Part shown: positions 33,619-42,098 of the stretch, piece after piece | Position numbering within the stretch: position 1 is the first letter of the stretch | Layout of the letters: each line of letters begins with the position of its first letter | Assembly: GCF_019375555.1 (NCBI RefSeq) | Contig: NZ_JAHXDN010000003.1 | Span: 248,001 to 312,000, forward strand | Direction of reading: 5' to 3' | Origin: Roseobacter insulae | Lineage (GTDB): Bacteria > Pseudomonadota > Alphaproteobacteria > Rhodobacterales > Rhodobacteraceae | Length of the DNA: 64,000 nucleotides | Program-made: the position numbers and the translations under genes | Notes under the pieces: model-generated | Seen by the model: the letters and a program-made list of their open reading frames with translations, nothing else | Told to the model about the DNA's origin: nothing | Databases searched by the model: none

Positions 33619-33933
33619 GTTTGCAAGTTTGTTGTGCGCGTGACTGTTCCCATTTGTCCAAGCTATGCTCTGTGAACGAGGATACGTAACCATGGAACCA
33701 ATAGCTGCGCCGTATCCGGTATCTAGGCGTTTCTGCGGACAACCGGGTTCTGGAGTATTGGCAAGCTCGTGCCAAAAAGCGAGTACGGCCCACTGCTGCA
33801 GCCCATGCGGATCGCGTCCAAAGACCGTTGTCAGCCCTAAGCAGACCTTGGATTTTGGCGTCCTATGACGGGTCAGCGGACTAAGCGGACGTTGAAAAAC
33901 GGTACGTTGCTACGCCGTAAGTTCCGACCTGCA
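33619..33933. other. gap after the recombinase, no supported gene
   Basis: About 315 bases. Short open frames here change composition mid-way and lack binding sites. It contains the first copy of the CAGCCC-AAGC-GAC motif at 33832-33849. I see nothing else. Confidence 0.4.
33832..33849 (+). repeat. cargo-spacer motif, copy 1
   Basis: CAGCCCTAAGCAGACCTT, followed by GG. It is similar to copies at 34437-34454 and 35068-35082. It lies between the recombinase and the next cargo gene. Confidence 0.4.
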
Positions 33934-34314
33934 TTATCCCTTTGTTACTGGCTGCACCCACTCTGAATAAATCGTTCTCAACGCAGAAAGAAATTCGTCT
34001 TCCGATTGATCGAAGGCTTTGAGGGCGTCCGTAAAGAGTGGGTACACTTTGACCGTTTCGCTCCCCATAAGCGCCAACGCGCGAATACCCCAGTCTGACA
34101 TTAAAGCGTCCTCATAAGTCGAATTGTCAATTGCCGTCATGAGTATAACAAGTAGCGCGACCATCACTCCTCTGCGCTCAAATTCAGACAAGTCATTGCG
34201 TTCAAGGTAGGTCCACGGATCAAACGAAAACGTATCGACAATTGGGTCTCCAAAGTCGCCGTTGTAGCTTTCAATTTCAGAGTACATCTTACCGATTTCG
34301 TTCGCCAAGAACAC
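33934..34314 (-). CDS. small island protein, unknown function
   Basis: A 126-residue acidic protein of lower GC content than the host. Residues 48-62 form a hydrophobic helix (GVMVALLVILMTAID) that could be a buried helix or weak membrane segment. The rest is helical with several aromatic residues. No motif is recognised and the binding site before the ATG is not clear. It stands alone, opposite to the recombinase. As island cargo next to a GHKL ATPase it could be an accessory or immunity-type protein, but nothing in the sequence shows it. Confidence 0.6.
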   Translation of the reverse strand: MFLANEIGKMYSEIESYNGDFGDPIVDTFSFDPWTYLERNDLSEFERRGVMVALLVILMTAIDNSTYEDALMSDWGIRALALMGSETVKVYPLFTDALKAFDQSEDEFLSALRTIYSEWVQPVTKG

Positions 34315-34436
34315 GACAAGTCTCTCCTCAAATCAGGCGCTGCTAAACTGACTTCGTACCGTCAACACGAAGACTTTTCTATGTACAACTTGGGCTCGCA
34401 GCCGACATCTGAAGGTTTTGGTCAGATGACCACAGC

Positions 34437-34454
34437 CAGCCCGAAGCGGACCTT
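34437..34454 (+). repeat. cargo-spacer motif, copy 2
   Basis: CAGCCCGAAGCGGACCTT, with an upstream GATGAC shared with copy 3. It lies in the 283-base gap between two cargo genes, which shows nothing else. Confidence 0.4.
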
Positions 34455-34597
34455 GGTTCAAGCGGTCCTAAGGCAAGTGGAGCAGACAAACCTGTCATTC
34501 TTTTATTGCTCAACTTTCTTTAACATTAGCGTGGGCCGAGCCTTGGGTTTGGTACAAATCCGGCCTAGAATGAGGTTAACAACGGCGAGACTGAGTT

Positions 34598-34981
34598 ATG
34601 CGGATCAGACGTCCAAAGGACCCCAAATGGTTCATTGATATGTGCGCTGGTCTAGGTGTCTCTGGATCCCTTATGTACGTCGGGGTTCAAGGGATCATTC
34701 TAAGCCAGTCTCCTACAGAGGCCGTCGATCCGGCGTTCACACCGTTTTTACATTTGTTATCGCCTGGCTTCTTCCTTGCTGGTTTCTACCTTTTTCAAAG
34801 GGTAACTATCTATTACAGTTGGACGCAGGTCGACAAGTTCACAAAAAAACTATCTACCGTACGAACAAAATACAAAAAGTACGTCCGTATAGCGCTGTTC
34901 TTGCTGTATCAAATGGCGGTTGGAATTGCTGTTATGTTCTTCTTCTTCTTAATCATACTCAATGGCCCAGAGCTTGGTTAG
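34598..34981 (+). CDS. small island membrane protein
   Basis: A 127-residue protein with three to four hydrophobic segments: about 12-32, 47-68 and 97-122, the last with MFFFFLIIL. A lysine-rich cytoplasmic stretch (KFTKKLSTVRTKYKKYVR) lies between. No family is recognised. GC content is low. GAGACTGAG lies before the ATG as a possible binding site. Membrane proteins of this size beside ATPases on islands can be effectors of abortive defence, but this is speculation without a search. Confidence 0.6.
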   Translation: MRIRRPKDPKWFIDMCAGLGVSGSLMYVGVQGIILSQSPTEAVDPAFTPFLHLLSPGFFLAGFYLFQRVTIYYSWTQVDKFTKKLSTVRTKYKKYVRIALFLLYQMAVGIAVMFFFFLIILNGPELG

Positions 34982-35067
34982 ATCAATGTGCCTTTGTACT
35001 GAGTGCAGCACTAGTCAAAGTGAGCTCGATGCAAATCTTGGCAACAGCTTGCTCGGATGACAGACGC

Positions 35068-35165
35068 CAGCCCAAAGCGGACACGATCAAACGACATCTT
35101 GAGACCCATTCTTCTCGAAGGATGGGCAGGGAGCTGACCTTTGCTGCACCATGAACATATGCGAA
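35068..35165. repeat. cargo-spacer motif copy 3 and a dispersed-repeat-like stretch
   Basis: CAGCCCAAAGCGGAC at 35068-35082 is the third copy of the motif. The following bases (about 35100-35165), with GGATGGGCAGGGAGCTGACC and TTTGCTGCACCATGAA, resemble an intergenic sequence I recall as frequent in Rhodobacterales genomes. The gap 34982-35250 contains no gene. Confidence 0.35.
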
Positions 35166-35250
35166 TGCCAGGACAGGAACGGACATTGGCGAAAGCGAAG
35201 CATGGGCTACAAAGGCGTTGAGCCGCTTATCTGAACTCTCGGGTAAGACA

Positions 35251-37224
35251 CTAGATGTCGTCACCGTACTCTGACTGCTGATAGGATTGAGCCTCACTTG
35301 GATCGTTCAGAAGTTGGAAGAGTTCTTTGAGGCATATTACTTCGATATGAGAATTTGCGGAGTTCAAGCGGTGTGTTAAGCCGTGGTGAGTGCGGTGATG
35401 CGTTTGTTCCTCATCAAGGTAGGAAACGACAGAGTACTCCTTGTCAAACTCCTTTCCCATCTCCCAAAAAATTGCTAGGTCAACGTCATTTTCATGTTTG
35501 TCTCCACCTTCAAATTCTCTAATCAATCCGTCCAGGCAGTACTTGTACTCCAAAACCTTTGGTTGGGTGATATACCGCTTGGTGAGCTGCTCCTCAAAAA
35601 CGCCAAGCGGATTATCATTCTTGTCGTAGGTGTAATCAACCAGCGGGTCTTCGGCTGAGAACCTGAATACGCCATCATATTGCGAAGACTGCGATGTGGC
35701 CAAAAGCTTCAATCCACGAATAACACCGCCAGCAATAAGCTGGTTAAAAAGCACAATAACGTCTTGTTCGCTTTGAGGAACACACATCACAGAGATTTTC
35801 TTGGTAGGTAAGAAGAATTTGTCATTCTTTAGGATTAGTGGATGCTCAGACTCATGCCTTTCTTGGTTTTTGAGCCATTCGTGAACCTTAATCTCTTTTT
35901 CGATATCTGCTTGTGCGCCGCTATCAGACTTGAGGATGTCTTCTCTCCTCGCACTGAGCTGCCTTACGATCCCCACAGCTATTTTTTCCGCTAAGTCTTT
36001 AAGCTCTGGCTGAAAGCCTTTTCGGCCCAAGTCGGGCTCGGCGCCTTCCAGGTGTACGATGATGTGACTTTGATTCTGGTGGCCAATGCTTTTTGTCAAT
36101 GGAATGGTGATGAGTTCACCCTGAGGCATGCCATTACTTGCTATCTGCAAACCACCTCGTATGACACGAAGTCCTTTTCGAAGCTTTGCTTTTTTGTCAT
36201 TTACCTGATCCCAGACCTCGGTTGAGTAAACGAAGTAGCCGTCGGCGGTTAGCTGGTGATCCTTTGCAAGCTGAATTTCGTTCGGAGAAAGCTTCGCTAG
36301 CTCCAGAGCTTCATCGCACGAGTAGGATTCCCAAATACCGTTAGACTTACGGAATTTGTCGATGGCTTTTGATGGATCCTTGCCTCTACTAAGCGCCTTT
36401 TGTTGAATCTCGACTATCTTCCTAAGCTGTTGACTTGCTTTGATTTCTAGATGAGGATATTTGTACTTTGGCGCAAAGCTATTGACCCGGGTAGTCTTAC
36501 CTTCCTTGTCCACCACCTCGAGGTCGAATTGAATCCTGGTTGCTGAACAGTCGGGAAGATTGATGGCACCAAGAGGAGTCTTGACGAGCAACAGGTACAG
36601 CCATTGCTCTGCAGTCTTTGCCTGGTACCAACCCAAACTGCTTGGACGAACATGGTTTCCCGAAAATGAAATTTTGAAGCTAGTGCCCTGGTCCAGCTCT
36701 TCAAACTTCGAGCTACCGACCTTTGCTGGTTCAATCATCGGGCGTGATACCGTCCCAGCCTGATTCTCGATCCATTCGCGACCCCGACGCATAACCCCCT
36801 CATATTCAAAGAAGTCATTTTTGGTTCTAATGGTTAATTCGTTAAAGCCATACGCGATATAGGTCACGCCAACACCCTTGTTGCCGCGTGTCTCACCACC
36901 AGATTTGAAGGAAATGCTGGGAGCAAGAAATGCTTTGAACTCAGCTTCTTCAAAGCCACAGCCATTATCGATCACCTCTACAGAATTCTCGGCAAGATCA
37001 ATATAGATTTTCAGTTTTGCTCCGTCCTTTTCTTCGGAGCCGAAACGCCTTTCAACGGCATCCATCGCATTTTGAATGAGCTCCGAAAATGGATCGTAGT
37101 TGCTGACATACGACTTCAGAATGTTTTTGATTTCACGCTTCTTTGCCGCGGCGAGGACGTTCGCATCGATGTTTCCTGCCGCTTCTAGCGGGTCCCAGGT
37201 TACTTCTTTTCTTGATGCGGTCAT
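35251..37224 (-). CDS. GHKL ATPase with putative C-terminal nuclease-like domain (candidate defence protein)
   Basis: A 657-residue protein. The GHKL (HSP90/MutL/MORC-type) ATP site is complete: N-box with Glu48 and Asn52 (FSELIQNAMDAVERR), DNGCG at 86-90 and GNKGVG at 114-119. A middle S5-like transducer region follows, including LRKGLRVIRGGLQIASNG. The C-terminus from about 555 contains LEYKYCLDGLIREF with Glu559 and Lys561, then DVDLAIFWE at 580-588 and a final ICLKELFQLL. That spacing is reminiscent of restriction-endonuclease-like folds. MORC-like ATPases fused to nuclease domains occur in restriction-type systems. GGAGA precedes the ATG. GC content is low. Function is inferred from domain layout and island context. 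Confidence 0.7.
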   Translation of the reverse strand: MTASRKEVTWDPLEAAGNIDANVLAAAKKREIKNILKSYVSNYDPFSELIQNAMDAVERRFGSEEKDGAKLKIYIDLAENSVEVIDNGCGFEEAEFKAFLAPSISFKSGGETRGNKGVGVTYIAYGFNELTIRTKNDFFEYEGVMRRGREWIENQAGTVSRPMIEPAKVGSSKFEELDQGTSFKISFSGNHVRPSSLGWYQAKTAEQWLYLLLVKTPLGAINLPDCSATRIQFDLEVVDKEGKTTRVNSFAPKYKYPHLEIKASQQLRKIVEIQQKALSRGKDPSKAIDKFRKSNGIWESYSCDEALELAKLSPNEIQLAKDHQLTADGYFVYSTEVWDQVNDKKAKLRKGLRVIRGGLQIASNGMPQGELITIPLTKSIGHQNQSHIIVHLEGAEPDLGRKGFQPELKDLAEKIAVGIVRQLSARREDILKSDSGAQADIEKEIKVHEWLKNQERHESEHPLILKNDKFFLPTKKISVMCVPQSEQDVIVLFNQLIAGGVIRGLKLLATSQSSQYDGVFRFSAEDPLVDYTYDKNDNPLGVFEEQLTKRYITQPKVLEYKYCLDGLIREFEGGDKHENDVDLAIFWEMGKEFDKEYSVVSYLDEEQTHHRTHHGLTHRLNSANSHIEVICLKELFQLLNDPSEAQSYQQSEYGDDI

Positions 37225-37670
37225 TGGTTGTTTCTCCGAGCCTAAAGATATGCGTCTACAATAAAGTAACTCCCAAAATCTACCTTACGATATGCCACCC
37301 TTTCATTGAAGGAACCAGAGAGTTCTTCAGTGTTTGGAGTGGGGCGCTCAAGATGCGTGTGCCTGACGAAGACCGGACTTTGCAATTTTGCTATGTCCGC
37401 TTCCTGCGCATGGCTGCTGTTGGTGCCGGGGCGCAGCTAAAGTCTACCTTCCGTCCATCAGTAAGGATGCTGCATTGCGCATCAATAGAATACAGTGGCT
37501 GTCCGAGGTCATCTGACCCGTATGGTGAAATATTGAGGTCGTCAAACGATTGTTGACGTCTGGTTCCCTGAGGAATTGTAGTTGACTTCAAGTACACTGC
37601 GCTAGTACACAAGAGACGTAAGCGTTGGCATATTATCCCTTGTTATCAGTCTGGTAAAGGGGAGGGGGCA
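37225..37670. other. island right margin, no supported gene
   Basis: About 445 bases between the GHKL gene start and attR. Short readings on both strands lack binding sites and family character. The promoter of the GHKL gene must lie in the first part. A CTTTACCAG-rich stretch near 37650 precedes attR but no clear hairpin was found. Confidence 0.4.
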
Positions 37671-37696
37671 GAGTTCAAATCTCTTATCACCCACCA
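37671..37696 (+). repeat. attR: copy of the tRNA-Val 3' end
   Basis: 26 bases identical to 29649-29674, without the rest of a tRNA. It marks the distal end of the island. Confidence 0.92.
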
Positions 37697-37715
37697 GATT
37701 TTCCGGTGAACAGCC

Positions 37716-37754
37716 AAAAAACCCGCTGCAGGGACATCTTGCAGCGGGTTTTTT
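37716..37754. terminator. bidirectional terminator, originally behind tRNA-Val
   Basis: A 15-base perfect stem (37716-37730 with 37740-37754), a 9-base loop, and A and T runs on both sides. It lies 19 bases after attR, so it probably ended the tRNA-Val transcript before the island entered. It also serves the minus-strand IorB-like gene that ends at 37784. Confidence 0.92.
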
Positions 37755-37783
37755 GTTTCATAAGAAGGCTTTAAAGCACCTTC

Positions 37784-39961
37784 TTAAACGAATTCGACAC
37801 CTTCGTTGATCATTGGCAGGGACGTGACACGGGGGCCGTCCACGGCGATGGCATTGGCCAGGGCGGGCCCTGCAGGCGGCGTGCCGGGCTCACCAATGCC
37901 GGTCGGCGCCTCTGCAGACGCGATGATATGCGTCTCGATTGCCGCGATGTCGTGGATGCGCAGCGGCTCGTAGTCCGGAAAATTGTACTGATCCGTCTCA
38001 CCATCTGTCAGCGTGATCTCGTTGCGCATTACGTGACCGATGCCGTAGCCGATACCGCCCTCGATCTGTGCCTTGATGACATCGGGGTTGATGGCCAGAC
38101 CGCAATCAACCGCGGCGGTGACTCTTTCGATTTTCACCGCGCCCTCTGCATTGCGGGATATCTCGGCCACTTCCGCCACGTAGGAGCCAAAGGATTTGTG
38201 AACCGCCACGCCCTGGCTACGACCGGCTGCCGCCTTGCCCCAGCCAGCCTTTTCAGCGGCCAGTTTCAGCACAGCAGCCTTGCGTTGCTGGTCCGGCGTG
38301 TCACCGGACAGATACGCCAGCCGGAACGCAACCGCATCCTGCCCCGCGGCCCTGGCCGCGATATCCATCATGCTTTCCATGACGTAGGCGGTATGGCTGT
38401 GCCCCACCGAGCGCCACCAGAGCAGGGTGGTCGCAGGCTTGTTGTCCGTCAGGCCGAAGTGCATGCCCGGGATCGCGTAGGGGGTATCCGCCGCCCCTTC
38501 GACCGATGCGTGATCAATCCCGTCCCGCACGATGACACTTTCAAAGAAAGTTCCCTTGAAAATGGACTGGCCGGCAATGCGGTGATCCCAGCCGACAATT
38601 GTGCCATTCTCATCCAGTCCGACGCGCACCTTGTGGGCGAATGCCGGGCGATAGTAACCGCCGGTAATGTCATCTTCGCGCGACCAGACCAGCTTGACCG
38701 GACGGGTCCGGTCGGTCATCGCGAAGGCGAGGGCGATTTCGACCTGGTAATCTGCCGTGGGCGTCGCGCGGCGCCCGAATGATCCACCGGCTAGGATCGT
38801 GTTCACCTTCACTTTCTCCATCGGCAGCTCAAGTATGCTCGCCAGGGTGTTATGGTCGCTCGTCGGGAATTGAGCGCCATCGTGGATCACCACGCTGCCG
38901 TCCGCCATCGGTTCGATCGTGGCCCCCAGAGGCTCCATCGGGGCGTGTGCGAGCAATGGAAAATAGAAGGTTTCCTCCACCACCTGTGCGGCGCCTTCGA
39001 TGGCGGCGAGTGTGTCCGACAGGTCGGTGTCTGATGAGGCATCGTATTCGGAGGGGCTGTCGAGGGCGGCGAAGAGCTCTTGCTTGATCTCTTCCGAGCC
39101 CCGGCTCTCCGCTGCAGAGAAATCCCACGTGACGTCGACTGCATCGCGCGCCTGAAACGCCGCCCATGTCTTGTCGGCGTAGATCGCGACACCGGCGCCA
39201 TTCGGCAAGGCCAGCGCCTGAATGAACCCCCGGATGTCTTCTGCCCCGGAGGCGTCGAAAGAGGTAACAACGCCCCCCATGCGCGGTGATCGCTTGATGA
39301 CCACGACCATTTGATTGTCCAGTTGCAGGTCCATTGCAAAGATCGCGGTGCCGTTTATCTTGCCGGCCTGATCCTTGCGGTGGACGGTTTCATCCCCGAT
39401 GATCCGGAAGTCGCCCGGGTCTTTCAGCGCGGGCTCGGCGGGCACATCCAGCGCCGCTGCATCCGCCACGAAATCGCCGATCGGGCCCTGCTGTCCCGCG
39501 CCGGAGATCACACCGTCTTTCAGGGACAGTGTCGCGGCATCCACGGACCAGCGGTTCGCAGCCGCGGTGATCAGCATTTCGCGGGCGGCCGCGCCGGCGG
39601 AGCGATATTGCAGGTAGGAGTTCGCAATGGCGGTGGAGCCGCCCGTACCCTGGAAGGGACCGAAGGCCAGATTGTTGTAGACGTTGGGGTCTGACGGCGC
39701 GAATTCGAAGGCGATGGCGTCGAGCGGCATGTTCATCTCTTCCGCGATCAGGCTCGAAAGGCCGGTTGCGGTGCCCTGACCCATTTCAAAGTGTTTTATG
39801 ATCGCGGTGACAGTCCCGTCGGAGGCAACGGTGACGAAGGGGTTCAAGGCGCCGCCGGTGGCCTTGGCCAGAGCGCCCTTGGGCGAGACGCCAATCGCCA
39901 GGAGGCCGGTTGCCGCGGCGGCGGAGGCGAGGAATGTGCGTCGGGTTGTGGTCATGGTCAT
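37784..39961 (-). CDS. molybdopterin-binding large subunit of an IorB/CoxL-type oxidoreductase
   Basis: A 725-residue periplasmic subunit of the xanthine-dehydrogenase family, isoquinoline 1-oxidoreductase beta-subunit type. A twin-arginine signal is present (TTTRRTFLASAAAATGLLAI). The body shows FEMGQGTATGLSSLIAEEMN, GSFGRRATPTADYQVEIALA and MHFGLTDNKPATTLLWWRSV. A C-terminal molybdenum-cofactor end reads IGEPGTPPAGPALANAI. It works with the two-iron-sulfur subunit encoded just upstream; electrons probably go to a cytochrome. The substrate is unknown: relatives oxidise aldehydes or N-heterocycles. It ends next to the bidirectional terminator. Confidence 0.9.
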   Translation of the reverse strand: MTMTTTRRTFLASAAAATGLLAIGVSPKGALAKATGGALNPFVTVASDGTVTAIIKHFEMGQGTATGLSSLIAEEMNMPLDAIAFEFAPSDPNVYNNLAFGPFQGTGGSTAIANSYLQYRSAGAAAREMLITAAANRWSVDAATLSLKDGVISGAGQQGPIGDFVADAAALDVPAEPALKDPGDFRIIGDETVHRKDQAGKINGTAIFAMDLQLDNQMVVVIKRSPRMGGVVTSFDASGAEDIRGFIQALALPNGAGVAIYADKTWAAFQARDAVDVTWDFSAAESRGSEEIKQELFAALDSPSEYDASSDTDLSDTLAAIEGAAQVVEETFYFPLLAHAPMEPLGATIEPMADGSVVIHDGAQFPTSDHNTLASILELPMEKVKVNTILAGGSFGRRATPTADYQVEIALAFAMTDRTRPVKLVWSREDDITGGYYRPAFAHKVRVGLDENGTIVGWDHRIAGQSIFKGTFFESVIVRDGIDHASVEGAADTPYAIPGMHFGLTDNKPATTLLWWRSVGHSHTAYVMESMMDIAARAAGQDAVAFRLAYLSGDTPDQQRKAAVLKLAAEKAGWGKAAAGRSQGVAVHKSFGSYVAEVAEISRNAEGAVKIERVTAAVDCGLAINPDVIKAQIEGGIGYGIGHVMRNEITLTDGETDQYNFPDYEPLRIHDIAAIETHIIASAEAPTGIGEPGTPPAGPALANAIAVDGPRVTSLPMINEGVEFV

Positions 39962-39964
39962 GGC

Positions 39965-40426
39965 TCAGGCCTCCATCAGTTCTGAGGCGCGCAGGATCGC
40001 GGCGCGGATGCGTTGGTAGGTGGCGCAACGGCAGGCATTGCCGTTCATGTAGTCGTCGATCTCCGGCACGGTCGGAGACGCATTTTCGCTCAACAGGCCG
40101 ACGGCCGACATGATCTGCCCGGACTGGCAATAGCCACACTGCACCACGTCCAGTTCAGCCCATGCGGTCTGGACGGCCTGTCCCGCTTTGGAGTCGAGGC
40201 CTTCGATGGTGGTGATTTCTGACCCTTCTAGGTCTTCAACATAGGTTTGGCAGGATCTGACCGGTTCGCCGTCGACATGCACGGTGCAGGCCCCGCAAGC
40301 GGCAACGCCGCAGCCAAACTTCGTGCCCGTCAGCTTCAGGTCGTCGCGGATGACCCACAGCAATGGGGTTCCGGGATCGGCATCTACCTGATGCGTCTTC
40401 CCATTCAGTTTCAATTCGATTGTCAT
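39965..40426 (-). CDS. [2Fe-2S] small subunit, IorA/CoxS type
   Basis: A 153-residue electron-transfer subunit with two iron-sulfur clusters. The N-terminal plant-type cluster is CGVAACGACTVHVDGEPVRSC. The C-terminal cluster is CGYCQSGQIM with CRCATYQRI. It is encoded directly before the molybdenum subunit with a 3-base gap, forming a two-gene operon. It has no signal peptide and would be exported with its Tat-carrying partner. GGGAG precedes the ATG at 40426; the much longer upstream reading has no family match. Confidence 0.95.
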   Translation of the reverse strand: MTIELKLNGKTHQVDADPGTPLLWVIRDDLKLTGTKFGCGVAACGACTVHVDGEPVRSCQTYVEDLEGSEITTIEGLDSKAGQAVQTAWAELDVVQCGYCQSGQIMSAVGLLSENASPTVPEIDDYMNGNACRCATYQRIRAAILRASELMEA

Positions 40427-40648
40427 GCTAAGCTCCCTGTGCGCCTTGTGACGTATTCCCGTAAAAATAGTGGCCCGGAGCCGTTTGTGTACTTGCGAAA
40501 GGCGCCAATCTACATGCGCCTTGCGCCGAATGCGCTGGATCGAGCCGCTTGCCGGCGCAAGTGGAGGGCCCGATGGCTCACATTCACCATTGCGTCGGCG
40601 CAGAGTCGGTGACATCGGTTTCGCACGACACCGAGGAGCGTTCGAAAG

Positions 40649-41227
40649 ATGACACCACCCGTTTATGTCCTGCGGCATGGTCAGACTGAATGGAATGCGC
40701 AGCACCGCATCCAGGGGCGGCTTGATTCGCCGTTGACCCGGCTGGGGCGCGCGCAGGCGCAGCAGCAGCGCGAGATCCTGAGCGCCCGCGACCTCCGTGA
40801 TTTTCAGGTCATCTGCAGCCCGCAGGGACGGGCATTTCATACAGCGTCCATCGCTCTGGAAGGGCTTGCGCGCGCCATTCACACGGACCGGCGGTTGTCA
40901 GAAATCGCGGTTGGCGAGTGGGAAGGTCTGCGCCGCAACGCGCTGGGTGCGGATCAGCCGATGGATGAAAGTGAAGAAAGCGCCCTGGATCTTTATGAAC
41001 GGGCGCCGGGCGGCGAAGGCTTTGCCGCCCTGCACGCGCGCTGCGCCGAGTTTCTGGCCGATCTTCGGCGCCCGTCGGTATTGGTGACCCACGGGATCAC
41101 CTCGCGGATGCTGCGCCTGATTATTCTGGGCAAGGACATCTCGGAAATCGGCATGCTGCCGGGCGGGCAGGGCGTTGTTTACCATCTGGAGGATGGAGAA
41201 ATGAACCGCTTGTCGATAGGGGCTTGA
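40649..41227 (+). CDS. histidine phosphatase family protein (phosphoglycerate mutase-like)
   Basis: A 192-residue histidine phosphatase. The phosphohistidine motif is YVLRHGQTEWN at residues 6-16. The second Arg/Glu region is LSEIAVGEWEGL, and the late His is in VLVTHGITSRMLRL. Members act on sugar phosphates, nucleotides or cobalamin intermediates, so the substrate cannot be named. It stands alone between the IorAB operon (divergent) and tRNA-Val(UAC). Confidence 0.9.
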   Translation: MTPPVYVLRHGQTEWNAQHRIQGRLDSPLTRLGRAQAQQQREILSARDLRDFQVICSPQGRAFHTASIALEGLARAIHTDRRLSEIAVGEWEGLRRNALGADQPMDESEESALDLYERAPGGEGFAALHARCAEFLADLRRPSVLVTHGITSRMLRLIILGKDISEIGMLPGGQGVVYHLEDGEMNRLSIGA

Positions 41228-41262
41228 AGCCTTTCGCGACTTTGGCTAAACCGCGCGTCATC

Positions 41263-41338
<76 letters not shown>

Positions 41339-41516
41339 TTCGCCAAAATTCCCTGAATGCAGATGGCCAGCCGCATCTCCGATTCCGGCATAAACCTGCC
41401 GACGTACCGGATTGATACAAAACAGCATTTCACACTCTCGCCAACACATGCGACCTGTGCCAATTGTTGCAGCGCAGCGGAGTGACGCCCCGCAGGTCAA
41501 ATATAGGAGATCCGCG

Positions 41517-41816
41517 ATGCGGAACGGTAAGGAACACGTCATGGATTCGCAGGAGATCGATGCCAGCTCCGCGGATGCTGGTGCTGATCCGCTTATTGAA
41601 CAGCTTAAAGCTCTGCCGCATTCCGAACGTACGCGGCAGGCCCTGCGCATCGCCGCGCGGCTGGTCGAGTTCTCGGCCTTTGAACTGGCCGGTACACATA
41701 CCGCCACCTACGTGGCCGATCTCATCAATTGCGCGGCAAAGCTTGACAGATCATCAGCCGAGGTTTTCGAAATCTTCCGGGAGCCGCCGGTGGGGGCACT
41801 GCGGCGCGTGCAATAA
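41517..41816 (+). CDS. small paralogous protein A, unknown function
   Basis: A 99-residue protein. Residues from about 39 (QLKALPHSERTRQALRIAAR, then LVEFSAFELAG) are helical and align with the protein at 42099-42374. AGGAGA lies 7 bases before the ATG at 41517; a second ATG at 41541 with AAGGA is possible. No family name is known to me. Pairing of two such genes suggests a lineage-specific duplication. Confidence 0.7.
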   Translation: MRNGKEHVMDSQEIDASSADAGADPLIEQLKALPHSERTRQALRIAARLVEFSAFELAGTHTATYVADLINCAAKLDRSSAEVFEIFREPPVGALRRVQ

Positions 41817-42098
41817 GCAGGTTCGGGGCATTTTTACCGCTATGCGTGTTTATTCCGCGCGATGAAACTACCTTGAGTTGACAATTGTATCTTTATCGAA
41901 AAAAGTTAATTTGCCTAAATTGTTTTGAAAGCTCGACTTCAATTCAAAGTCGAATAAGTAAACAATAGGTCAATTGTGACGCGACACATGTGATCATTCT
42001 GGCAAACCGGCCAGAATGAGATTGTAAAACTGTTTAAGTCCTGAAGGCCCGGACGATCTGGTCGCAACAGGACAAACGTGGTTGAAGGCGGACCCGAT

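Larger units (their letters stand above)
29649..37696. mobile_element. tRNA-Val-integrated island with tyrosine integrase, about 8 kb
   Basis: The last 26 bases of tRNA-Val(CAC) (29649-29674) recur exactly at 37671-37696, directly before a strong terminator. A tyrosine integrase gene starts 80 bases after the tRNA. This is the classical signature of site-specific integration into a tRNA 3' end. The cargo is a ParB-domain protein, a 59-residue protein, a serine recombinase, two small unknown genes and a GHKL ATPase. Base composition is lower in GC than the flanks, most clearly in 34-37 kb. There are no structural phage genes, so it is a genomic island or satellite rather than a full prophage. 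Confidence 0.92.

Noticed and set aside
33665-33868. Short frame after the serine recombinase
   Set aside because: Cys- and Ser-rich without a binding site or recognisable pattern.
33934-34981. The two small island genes as a toxin-antitoxin pair
   Set aside because: They are 283 bases apart on opposite strands and show no toxin motif.
37391-37612. Short minus-strand frame near the island right end
   Set aside because: No binding site, and composition unlike other island genes.
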